Source: JARDZI01 sp041639705
GTDB lineage: Bacteria > Bacillota > Clostridia > Clostridiales > Caloramatoraceae
DNA length: 7,978 nt
NCBI GenBank assembly: GCA_041639705.1
Contig: JBEQBT010000157.1
Span: 1 to 7,978, forward strand
Direction: 5' to 3'
Part shown: positions 1 through 6,186 of the stretch, one piece after another
Numbering within the stretch: the stretch's first letter is position 1
How the letters are laid out: each line of letters begins with the position of its first letter
The notes under the pieces: generated by a model
What the model saw: only the letters and a program-made list of their open reading frames with translations
What the model was told of the DNA's origin: nothing
Database searches by the model: none
Position numbers and translations under genes: made by a program

Positions 1-165
1 ACTATTCCTGGGCTTGGAAGACAATTTGTAGACAGTATAACAAATAGAGATTATACAGCAATACTTGGATTAACCATATTTGATTCTATGTTATTAGTTG
101 CATGTACTATTGTGGTAGATATGGTTTATACAATGATTGATCCAAGAATCAAACTAGATAGCTAG
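1..165 (+). CDS. oppB: Oligopeptide ABC transporter permease OppB, C-terminal fragment (copy 1)
   Basis: This is the last 54 codons of a permease gene whose 5' part lies before the window; reading starts in frame at base 1 and ends at TAG 163-165. The fragment has the conserved OppB/DppB ending: an IPGLG motif followed by an NRDY segment, a final hydrophobic membrane helix (about residues 20-45 of the fragment) and a terminal IDPR-[IV]-KL motif. It aligns without gaps to residues 253-306 of the complete OppB at 5255-6175, which supports both identity and frame. The protein would be one of the two membrane subunits forming the peptide channel. It lies 11 bases upstream of oppC, so the two are surely co-transcribed. 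Only the sub-family (oligopeptide versus dipeptide) is uncertain. Confidence 0.93.
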   Translation, partial: TIPGLGRQFVDSITNRDYTAILGLTIFDSMLLVACTIVVDMVYTMIDPRIKLDS

Positions 166-176
166 GGGGTGGAAAC

Positions 177-1097
177 ATGGAAAATAAGATTGAAAAGCAG
201 CTTTTTGAACCACTAGATTTAGAAAGCAAAAGCAAAAATAAAATAGTGCGCCCAAGTGAAACCTATTTGCAGGACTCATGGAGAAGATTAAAGCAAAACA
301 AGGTAGCAATGGTTTCTTTGTACGGATTAATTTTACTTGTTATAATAGTAATTATACTTCCCATTTTTTATAAATATGATTATATTACTAACAACATGGA
401 GTTGACGAATGCAAGACCTGGAGGAGGACATATTTTTGGCACCGACAATCTTGGAAGGGATTTATTTGCCAGAATATTGTATGGTTCAAAAATTTCCCTA
501 TCTGTTGGTATAGTTTCCGCTCTAATTAACCTAATTATAGGAGTTATATATGGAGGTATATCAGGTTATTATGGTGGGAATGTAGACAATATTATGATGC
601 GTATAGTTGATGTTATATATAGTGTGCCTGTTACACTTTATGTAATATTATTAATGGTTGTATTAGGCTCAAGTATTGTGAATATTTATATTGCTTTAGG
701 TATATCCTTCTGGGCAGGTATGGCCAGAATTGTAAGGGGACAAATATTAACCCTAAAGGAACAGGAATTTATATTGGCTGCAAGGGCATTAGGTGCAAGA
801 GATTTTAGAATTATATTAAGACATCTGGTACCTAATAGTATGGGACCGATTATAGTTACACTAACCTTATCAATACCAAATGCTATATTTACAGAAGCAT
901 TTTTAAGCTTTATCGGTCTAGGAGTTTCACCACCACAGACATCACTTGGCATGCTTTCTAACGAGGCTTTATCAGGATTTAAATCCTACCCTTATCAGCT
1001 TATCTTCCCAGCTGGGGCAATTTGTTTGATAATGCTGACATTTAATCTGCTAGGCGATGGATTGAGGGATGCTCTTGATCCTAAGATGAGAAAGTAG
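177..1097 (+). CDS. oppC: Oligopeptide ABC transporter permease OppC (copy 1)
   Basis: A full-length 306-residue permease of the OppC/DppC family, the second membrane subunit of the peptide importer. Residues 1-42 are a cytoplasmic N-terminus with the IVRPSETY...SWRRLKQNK pattern of this family, followed by the first membrane helix (about 43-65). The external loop carries FGTDNLGRD (87-95). The transport domain follows with several helices, and the cytoplasmic EAA-type coupling loop sits at about 195-220 (EQEFILAARALGA...LVPN), where the ATPases dock. The C-terminus ends in DGLRDALDPKMRK, typical of OppC. The ATG at 177 is preceded by a G-rich ribosome binding site (165-172) directly overlapping the oppB stop. 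Compared with the second copy it has GSK instead of GAR at 103-105 and SLG instead of SWG at 256-258. Substrate specificity cannot be read from the sequence. Confidence 0.96.
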   Translation: MENKIEKQLFEPLDLESKSKNKIVRPSETYLQDSWRRLKQNKVAMVSLYGLILLVIIVIILPIFYKYDYITNNMELTNARPGGGHIFGTDNLGRDLFARILYGSKISLSVGIVSALINLIIGVIYGGISGYYGGNVDNIMMRIVDVIYSVPVTLYVILLMVVLGSSIVNIYIALGISFWAGMARIVRGQILTLKEQEFILAARALGARDFRIILRHLVPNSMGPIIVTLTLSIPNAIFTEAFLSFIGLGVSPPQTSLGMLSNEALSGFKSYPYQLIFPAGAICLIMLTFNLLGDGLRDALDPKMRK

Positions 1098-1109
1098 GGG
1101 GGATAAAAT

Positions 1110-2120
1110 ATGGATAAGCTTTTACAGGTAAACGAACTTCATACCTCTTTCTTTACACATGTTGGTGAAGTAAAGGCAGTAAGGGGTGCAACCTTTGATG
1201 TTGAAAAGGGTGAGGCTATCGGAATAGTTGGTGAGTCTGGTTGTGGAAAAAGTGTGACAATGATGTCATTATTAAGGCTTTTAACTGACACTGGAAAGAT
1301 CAAAAGTGGTAGTGCAATTTTTGATGGAAAAGACTTGGTTAAGATGAGTAATCAGGAAATGTTAAAAATAAGAGGGAATGACATAAGTATGATATTTCAG
1401 GATCCAATGACTTCCCTTAATCCTGTATTTACAATAGAAAATCAATTAGCAGAACCATTATTGAGACATAAAAAGCTATCAAAGGCACAGGCAAGAAAAA
1501 AAATAATTGAGCTTATGCAGCTAGTGGGTATACCAGAGGCAGAAAAGAGACTGCATCAATACCCCCATGAATTCTCAGGTGGAATGAGGCAGAGGGTTAT
1601 GATTGCAATGGCACTTACCTGTGATCCAAAGCTGTTAATAGCAGATGAACCTACAACTGCTCTTGACGTTACAATTCAAGCTCAAATACTTGATCTTATG
1701 AAGGACTTGAAGAATAAAATAAATACTTCTATAATACTAATTACACATGATTTAGGGGTGGTTGCAGATATATGCAGCAGAATAAATGTAATGTACGGTG
1801 GTATAGTTGTAGAAAGTGGAACAAAAAGAGATATTTTCTATAATCCAAAACATCCATATACTGCAGGTTTGCTTGCAAGTGTTCCAAACCCAAAAACACT
1901 TGCAAAGGAAAGATTAAAGCCTATAGAGGGTCAGCCGCCTGATCTTTTAAAACCACCTGCTGGATGCCCATTTATGCCAAGATGTAAATATGCAATGAAA
2001 ATATGTGATACACAATTACCTCAAAATTTTGATATAAGTGAAGGACATAAGGCAGCATGTTGGCTTAATCATCCTGATGCTCCTAAGGTAGATGAATTAT
2101 GGGGAAGGAGGGGCAAATGA
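1110..2120 (+). CDS. oppD: Oligopeptide ABC transporter ATP-binding protein OppD (copy 1)
   Basis: A complete 336-residue cytoplasmic ATPase of the OppD/DppD family, which hydrolyses ATP to drive peptide import with OppF. All motor motifs are intact: Walker A GESGCGKS (41-48), Q-loop FQDPMTSLNP (96-105), ABC signature FSGGMRQR (155-162), Walker B LLIADEP (175-181), D-loop ALD (184-186) and switch histidine H213. The C-terminal oligopeptide-transporter extension carries the EGQPPDLL motif (273-280) and four cysteines at 286, 292, 299 and 317 (C-X5-C-X6-C-X17-C). A related DppD is reported to bind an iron-sulfur cluster in this region, so cluster binding is possible but not shown here. The start follows a run of six G (1097-1102) adjoining the oppC stop. 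The 3' end overlaps the start of oppF, indicating translational coupling. Confidence 0.97.
   Translation: MDKLLQVNELHTSFFTHVGEVKAVRGATFDVEKGEAIGIVGESGCGKSVTMMSLLRLLTDTGKIKSGSAIFDGKDLVKMSNQEMLKIRGNDISMIFQDPMTSLNPVFTIENQLAEPLLRHKKLSKAQARKKIIELMQLVGIPEAEKRLHQYPHEFSGGMRQRVMIAMALTCDPKLLIADEPTTALDVTIQAQILDLMKDLKNKINTSIILITHDLGVVADICSRINVMYGGIVVESGTKRDIFYNPKHPYTAGLLASVPNPKTLAKERLKPIEGQPPDLLKPPAGCPFMPRCKYAMKICDTQLPQNFDISEGHKAACWLNHPDAPKVDELWGRRGK
2105..2113 (+). promoter_or_regulatory. Ribosome binding site of oppF (decides the start)
   Basis: AAGGAGGGG lies inside the end of oppD, and its AGGAGG core (2106-2111) is 5 bases before ATG 2117 and 8 bases before ATG 2120. An in-frame ATG further upstream at 2099 lies before this site and has only a weak AAGG upstream. 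The site therefore argues for initiation at 2117 or 2120, where the oppD stop and oppF start interlock. Confidence 0.75.
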
Positions 2121-3106
2121 TGGAAAATGAAGTAAAAAATGATTATCTATTGGAGATAAACGGGCTACAAAAGTATTTTCCAGTTAAAAAAACTTTCTTA
2201 AAGAAGGATATTATTTTTAACAAGGCGGTTGATGGTGTTTCCTTTAAGATTAAACAGGGTGAGACCTTAGGTCTTGTTGGCGAATCAGGATGTGGTAAGA
2301 CTACATGTGGAAGAACTATTTTAAAATTATATAAGCCAGATGGTGGAAAAATTATTTATAGAGGTAAGAATATAACATTCCTACCTGAAAGTAAAATGCT
2401 GGAGTATAGAAGGAAAATGCAAGTTATTTTCCAGGACCCATATGCTTCCTTAGATCCAAGAATGACAGTTGGAGATATAATAGGTGAAGCAATTGATATA
2501 CATAAGCTTATGGGCAGAAAGGAAAGAAATGAAAGAATTCAATTCCTTCTTGACAGAGTCGGACTTAACAGTGAGCATGCAAACAGGTATCCTCATGAAT
2601 TTTCTGGAGGACAGAGACAAAGAATTGGAATAGCAAGAGCACTAGCTGTTGAACCGGAATTCATCGTATGCGATGAGCCAATTTCTGCGCTTGATGTATC
2701 AATTCAGGCACAGGTTGTTAATATGCTTGAAGATCTTCAAAAGGATCTAGGACTTACCTATTTGTTTATTGCACATGATCTATCAATGGTAAAGCATATA
2801 TCAAATAGAGTAGGTGTAATGTATTTGGGAAAGATGGTTGAAATGGCAGAGAGTAATGAATTGTATATGAACCCTGTACACCCATATACTCAAGCCTTGC
2901 TATCTTCAATTCCAATTCCGGACCCTGATGAAAGTGATGTTAAAAAGAGAATAATATTAGAGGGTGAAATTCCTTCAGCAATTAATCCGCCTGCTGGATG
3001 CAGATTTAACAAGAGATGCAGATATGCAAAACCTGAATGTAGTGAAATCGAGCCTCAATTTAAGAATATTGGTAATGAACATTATGTTGCATGCCATTTG
3101 TTTTAA
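2120..3106 (+). CDS. oppF: Oligopeptide ABC transporter ATP-binding protein OppF
   Basis: The second ATPase subunit of the importer, 328 residues from the ATG at 2120. This start was chosen because it has best spacing from the AGGAGG at 2106-2111 and forms a TGATG stop/start overlap with oppD; ATG 2117 is nearly as good. Motifs in order: the N-terminal LQKYFPVKK (16-24) typical of OppF, Walker A GESGCGKT (54-61), Q-loop FQDPYASLDP (104-113), signature FSGGQRQR (161-168), Walker B FIVCDEP (181-187), ALD (190-192) and H-loop histidine H219. The C-terminal peptide-transporter extension has cysteines at 294, 300, 307 and 325, with the same C-X5-C-X6-C-X17-C spacing as OppD. The YASLDPRMTVGD segment and the GGQRQR signature separate it from OppD, which has MTSLNP and GGMRQR. 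It should form a heterodimer with OppD beneath the OppBC channel. Confidence 0.96.
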   Translation: MENEVKNDYLLEINGLQKYFPVKKTFLKKDIIFNKAVDGVSFKIKQGETLGLVGESGCGKTTCGRTILKLYKPDGGKIIYRGKNITFLPESKMLEYRRKMQVIFQDPYASLDPRMTVGDIIGEAIDIHKLMGRKERNERIQFLLDRVGLNSEHANRYPHEFSGGQRQRIGIARALAVEPEFIVCDEPISALDVSIQAQVVNMLEDLQKDLGLTYLFIAHDLSMVKHISNRVGVMYLGKMVEMAESNELYMNPVHPYTQALLSSIPIPDPDESDVKKRIILEGEIPSAINPPAGCRFNKRCRYAKPECSEIEPQFKNIGNEHYVACHLF

Positions 3107-3114
3107 TAAAAAAG

Positions 3115-3142
3115 TCTCCAATTAAATTTATATATATGGAGA
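3115..3142 (+). repeat. Small stem-loop between oppF and oppA
   Basis: TCTCCA (3115-3120) and TGGAGA (3137-3142) are perfect inverted repeats separated by a 16-base AT-rich loop. They sit in the 59-base gap between oppF and oppA and just upstream of the oppA ribosome binding site. There is no T-tract after it, so it does not look like a terminator. In many binding-protein operons such intergenic hairpins mark RNA processing or stabilise the binding-protein message. That role is inference here, and with only six pairs the repeat may be chance. Confidence 0.3.
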
Positions 3143-3152
3143 AAATTATATT

Positions 3153-3159
3153 AGGGGGG
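3153..3159 (+). promoter_or_regulatory. Ribosome binding site of oppA (decides the GTG start)
   Basis: AGGGGGG is followed by 6 bases and then the GTG at 3166, ideal spacing for initiation. It lies downstream of the alternative in-frame ATGs at 3091 and 3136, which have no comparable site. The overlapping ATG at 3164 is in another frame and is followed at once by TGA. Confidence 0.75.
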
Positions 3160-3165
3160 ATTTAT

Positions 3166-4824
3166 GTGAAAAAAAGCCTTACAAAATTTATTGTAGTGGT
3201 GCTAAGCTTGTTAATGGTTGCATCTTTGTTTGCAGGCTGCAAGAAAGCTAGTACAACAACACCTACAGAAGAGCCTAAGGGAGAGCAGATAATGATTTTC
3301 AACCTTGGTGTAGAGCCCGAAACTTTAGACCCTTCATTAAATACTGCAGTTGATGGCGCTATTGTAATTGTAAACACATTTGAGGGATTGACAAGACTGG
3401 ATAAGAACGGAGTTCCTGGACCTGGAATTGCTGAAAAATGGGATGTTTCACCAGATGGTCTTAAGTACACCTTCTACTTAAGAAAAGATGCAAAATGGTC
3501 AGATGGAACACCAATAACAGCAAATGACCTTAAATATTCATGGGAGAGAGTTTTAAATCCTAAGACTCAGGCTGAATATGCAATTCAACTTTATTCAGTT
3601 AAAAATGCAGAAGCAATAAATACTGGCAAAATGGGAATGGATCAGTTAGGTATAAAGGTAGTTAATGACTATACTTTTGAAGTAACACTTGGAGCTCCTA
3701 CCCCATATTTCCTTGAATTAGCTGCATTTCCAACGTTGATTCCAGTAAAGAAGGACGTTGTTGAAAAGGATCCAGAGGGATGGGCAACAAAAGCAGAAAC
3801 ATATGTTGGAAATGGACCTTTCAAAATGGTTAGCTGGACAAACAACGACAATATAATGTTTGAAAAGAATCCAAACTACTGGGATGCAAAAAATGTTAAG
3901 CTTGATAAGCTTAAATTTGTAATTGTTGTTGAACAGTCATCAGCATTGACAGCATGGGAAAAAGGAGATATAGATGTAAACGAAGGTGTTCCAACAGCAG
4001 AAATCGCGAGACTTAAAGCTGAAGGAAATCTTAAGATATTACCTTTAATAGGTACAGGCTATATTAACTTCAACCTTACTAAAAAACCACTTGACGATGT
4101 AAGAGTTAGACAGGCATTAACACTAGCAATAAATAGAAAACAAATAGTTGAAAATGTACTTAGAGCAGGACAATTACCAGGAACTGGTTTCGTATCACCT
4201 GGAGTTAAGGATGCAGATGGAAAATCAGAATTTAGAACTGTTGCTGGAGACCTATTACCAGCTGAGGGAGATATTGCAAAGGCAAAGCAGCTTCTTGCAG
4301 ATGCAGGATACCCAGATGGTAAGGGATTCCCAGAAATGACCTATAGCTATAACACTAATGAAACAAACAAAGCTGTAGCAGAAGCAATTCAAAATATGTG
4401 GAAGACAAACCTTAATATTAATGTAAAGGTTGAAAACCTTGAGTGGAAGGTTTTCATACCAAAGAGACAAAATGGTGATTATCAGATAGCAAGAGGAGGA
4501 TGGGTTGGCGACTATATGGATCCAATGACATTCCTTGATATGTTTGTATCAACAAACGGAAATAATGATCCACAACTTAATGATCCAAAATATGATGGCT
4601 TAATTAGCAGCGCAAGGAATGAAGCTGATCCAGCAAAGAGAATGGGATATCTACATCAAGCAGAACAATATTTAATTGACAATGCTGTTATTGCTCCATT
4701 AAGCTTTAGTGTTCAGCCAGTAAATATTAAGGCATATGCTAAGGATGTTAAGCTTTCATCACTTGGATTTATTAACTTTGACAGAGCATATATTGACTAT
4801 GCAGTAAAGAACGCTAATAAATAA
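3166..4824 (+). CDS. oppA: Oligopeptide-binding lipoprotein OppA (family 5 extracellular solute-binding protein)
   Basis: A 552-residue peptide-binding lipoprotein that captures peptides outside the cell and delivers them to OppBC. The GTG start at 3166 is preferred because the reading then begins with a classic signal peptide: lysines at 2, 3 and 7, a hydrophobic core (about 8-22) and the lipobox FAGC ending at Cys25, the lipidation site. A Thr/Lys-rich linker follows. Family 5 hallmarks are the AEKWDVSPDG...YTFYLRKDAKWSDG region (89-114), YSWERVLNP (124-132), GNGPFK (215-220), NPNYWD (235-240), VRQALTLAINR (313-323) and the RGGWVGDYMDPMTFL segment (443-457). Length fits OppA. It is the last gene of its operon, preceded by a 59-base gap and followed by a strong terminator. 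This arrangement lets it accumulate separately from the membrane parts. Substrate range cannot be predicted from sequence. Confidence 0.95.
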   Translation: MKKSLTKFIVVVLSLLMVASLFAGCKKASTTTPTEEPKGEQIMIFNLGVEPETLDPSLNTAVDGAIVIVNTFEGLTRLDKNGVPGPGIAEKWDVSPDGLKYTFYLRKDAKWSDGTPITANDLKYSWERVLNPKTQAEYAIQLYSVKNAEAINTGKMGMDQLGIKVVNDYTFEVTLGAPTPYFLELAAFPTLIPVKKDVVEKDPEGWATKAETYVGNGPFKMVSWTNNDNIMFEKNPNYWDAKNVKLDKLKFVIVVEQSSALTAWEKGDIDVNEGVPTAEIARLKAEGNLKILPLIGTGYINFNLTKKPLDDVRVRQALTLAINRKQIVENVLRAGQLPGTGFVSPGVKDADGKSEFRTVAGDLLPAEGDIAKAKQLLADAGYPDGKGFPEMTYSYNTNETNKAVAEAIQNMWKTNLNINVKVENLEWKVFIPKRQNGDYQIARGGWVGDYMDPMTFLDMFVSTNGNNDPQLNDPKYDGLISSARNEADPAKRMGYLHQAEQYLIDNAVIAPLSFSVQPVNIKAYAKDVKLSSLGFINFDRAYIDYAVKNANK

Positions 4825-4840
4825 TATCGTGTCTAAATGA

Positions 4841-4866
4841 GGGGGAAACGTTCCCCCCCATTTTTT
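4841..4866 (+). terminator. Intrinsic terminator after oppA
   Basis: GGGGGAA (4841-4847) pairs perfectly with TTCCCCC (4851-4857) around an ACG loop. After three further bases (4858-4860), six T residues follow at 4861-4866. It begins 17 bases after the oppA stop and is the expected end of the first operon's transcript. Confidence 0.9.
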
Positions 4867-4880
4867 ATTTATTAAATATC

Positions 4881-4894
4881 AAAGCTATAGCTTT
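4881..4894. repeat. 14-base perfect palindrome
   Basis: AAAGCTATAGCTTT is its own reverse complement and lies 15 bases past the oppA terminator T-run. It is framed by a further AAATAT (4874-4879) and ATATTT (4900-4905) pair, so a longer imperfect hairpin is possible. It could be a dimeric regulator site, but no known operator consensus is matched. Confidence 0.5.
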
Positions 4895-4948
4895 AGCTTA
4901 TATTTCATATAGAATATATTTATCTAAGTAAATGGAAAATTAATTAGA

Positions 4949-4998
4949 ATATAAAATAATGCAGTGCTGCGTTTTAGCAGCACTGCATTATTTTATAT
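4949..4998. terminator. Perfect 22-bp inverted repeat, possible bidirectional terminator
   Basis: The arms 4949-4970 and 4977-4998 are exact reverse complements with a six-base loop GTTTTA (4971-4976). The inner ten pairs are G+C-rich (GCAGTGCTGC), while the outer twelve are AT pairs apart from none broken. The left side is A-rich and the right side T-rich, which gives an A-stem-T form able to end transcription from either direction. The T side is interrupted (ATTATTTTATAT), so termination may be weaker than at the first terminator. It would back up the oppA terminator or stop reads from the other side. A repeated genomic element is an alternative. Confidence 0.6.
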
Positions 4999-5036
4999 AT
5001 AGACCCCCACAGATGTGATATATAACAGCCGAGATT

Positions 5037-5065
5037 TAGCTATTAAATAGGAGTTTTAATAGCTA
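5037..5065. repeat. 11-bp inverted repeat upstream of the second oppB
   Basis: TAGCTATTAAA (5037-5047) and TTTAATAGCTA (5055-5065) are perfect inverted repeats around a 7-base centre. There is no T-tract after the stem, so it is not a standard terminator. It lies about 110 bases upstream of a candidate promoter. An operator or an RNA hairpin are both possible; no regulator can be named. Confidence 0.45.
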
Positions 5066-5156
5066 TAGAATTATTATCATCATATTAATAATAACAAAAA
5101 ACTATGAAAAGCATATTAAATTAGCATTAATTTGTAGGAACTAGAAAAATATAATA

Positions 5157-5183
5157 TTGCAAAAAAACAAAAAATAATATAAT
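5157..5183 (+). promoter_or_regulatory. Candidate promoter of the second opp operon
   Basis: A perfect TATAAT (5178-5183) lies 71 bases before the oppB start. The best upstream hexamer, TTGCAA (5157-5162), matches the -35 consensus at four of six positions, but the spacing is only 15 bases. The surrounding DNA is so AT-rich that TATAAT also occurs by chance, for example at 5150-5155. A promoter is expected somewhere in this spacer because a terminator separates the operons, but this exact placement is weak. Confidence 0.3.
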
Positions 5184-5254
5184 ATGTATTTAACTAATGT
5201 ATTAAAAATCGACAAAATATAACAGAATATATCATAGCAAGGGGGAAAACTAGT

Positions 5255-6175
5255 ATGATTAATTATATTCTCAAAAGATTAGTGGCAAGCATTATCACAC
5301 TTTGGGTAGTTGCAACTGTCACATTCTTTCTGATACACGCATTACCAGGGGGACCCTTTGATGGGGAAAAGGCTTTACCTCCTCAAGTAAAGGCAAACCT
5401 GGAAGCAAAGTTTGGGTTAGACAAGCCATTATCAACACAGTATACCATGTTTTTAAATAACTTAGTGCATGGGGATTTTGGACCTTCAATAAAATATGAA
5501 GGAAGAACGGTTAATGACATTATTGGATATTCATTCCCTGCATCTGCCAAACTGGGAGTTGTATCAGTAGTATTCTCAGTGCTAATTGGTATATATTTGG
5601 GAGTTGTTGCTGCACTTAACCAAGGAAAATGGCAGGACAGGCTTATGATGCTTATAGCAACCGTTGGTATAACTGTGCCAAGCTTCGTATTAGCTACAAG
5701 TTTAATATTCCTATTTGCTGTTAAGCTTGGGTGGCTTCCAGCTGTTGGATTTGATGGACCTTTAAACTATATAATGCCTGTAATCGCTTTATCTGGTTAT
5801 TCAATATCATATGTTACAAGACTTACAAGATCGAGCTTACTGGATGTTGTTAGACAGGATTATGTAAGAACAGCAAAGGCAAAGGGTCTTTCTAGAAATG
5901 TAGTTATTTTTAAGCATGCATTAAGAAATGCTCTTATACCTATAGTAACTTACATTGGACCATTAACAGCAGCTATATTAACAGGGAGTTTCGTTGTGGA
6001 AAAGATATTTGCTATACCTGGACTGGGAAGAGAATTTGTTACAAGTATTAATAATAGAGACTATATGGTAATTATGGGACTTACAATATTCAATAGTGCT
6101 TTATTGATTGCTGCTAATTTCTTAGTAGACTTACTATATGCAGTAATAGACCCAAGAGTAAAACTAGAAGGTTAG
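5255..6175 (+). CDS. oppB: Oligopeptide ABC transporter permease OppB (copy 2)
   Basis: A complete 306-residue permease of the OppB/DppB family, the first gene of the second operon. The N-terminus MINYILKRL leads into a first membrane helix (about 9-29) followed by the LPGGP motif (30-34). The extracellular segment contains FGLDKPLSTQY (53-63) and GDFGPSI (73-79). Further helices lie at about 98-120, 131-156, 171-188, 231-250 and 277-298. The cytoplasmic EAA-type loop is at about 201-230 (QDYVRTAKAKGLS...ALIPI). The C-terminus has IPGLGREF (254-261) and IDPRVKLEG. The ATG at 5255 follows a GGGGG ribosome binding site (5241-5245) by nine bases. The downstream oppC starts 11 bases after the stop, and its ribosome binding site overlaps this stop codon. 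Length and motifs are typical of the family. Confidence 0.96.
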   Translation: MINYILKRLVASIITLWVVATVTFFLIHALPGGPFDGEKALPPQVKANLEAKFGLDKPLSTQYTMFLNNLVHGDFGPSIKYEGRTVNDIIGYSFPASAKLGVVSVVFSVLIGIYLGVVAALNQGKWQDRLMMLIATVGITVPSFVLATSLIFLFAVKLGWLPAVGFDGPLNYIMPVIALSGYSISYVTRLTRSSLLDVVRQDYVRTAKAKGLSRNVVIFKHALRNALIPIVTYIGPLTAAILTGSFVVEKIFAIPGLGREFVTSINNRDYMVIMGLTIFNSALLIAANFLVDLLYAVIDPRVKLEG

Positions 6176-6186
6176 GAGGGGAAAGT

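Larger units (their letters stand above)
4867..5254. other. Non-coding spacer between the two opp operons
   Basis: No open reading frame of convincing length or with a ribosome binding site was seen on either strand. The stretch is very AT-rich. It holds, in order, a 14-base palindrome (4881-4894), a perfect 22-bp inverted repeat (4949-4998), an 11-bp inverted repeat (5037-5065), an A-rich tract with a TATAAT hexamer (5178-5183), and the G-run ribosome binding site of the second oppB (5241-5245). I recognised no riboswitch or T-box consensus. Its position, after a terminator and before the second operon, makes it the likely promoter and control region of that operon. Confidence 0.8.

Noticed and set aside
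686..952. Antisense open frame opposite oppC copy 1, and similar ones opposite oppA and oppC copy 2
   Set aside because: All are mirror readings of conserved coding sequence, with no start signals or protein features of their own.
2099..2119. oppF starting at ATG 2099
   Set aside because: The strong AAGGAGGGG site lies downstream of this ATG and points to 2117/2120. The extra residues MGKEGQM are encoded by the ribosome binding site itself.
3091..3165. Longer oppA reading frame starting at ATG 3091 (or ATG 3136)
   Set aside because: Starting at 3091 would overlap the end of oppF and place 25 non-signal residues before an ideal lipoprotein signal peptide. Neither ATG has a good ribosome binding site, whereas GTG 3166 has AGGGGGG at 6 bases.
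4148..4339. Open frame of 63 codons on the + strand within oppA
   Set aside because: It lies wholly inside a well-supported gene in another frame, with no ribosome binding site and no recognisable motif.
4867..5254. Riboswitch, T-box or CodY site in the spacer
   Set aside because: I could not find a T-box GGTGG-type motif, a recognisable riboswitch core or a good AATTTTCWGAAAAT match. Fragments such as CTAGAAAAAT near 5141 are too degenerate in such AT-rich DNA.
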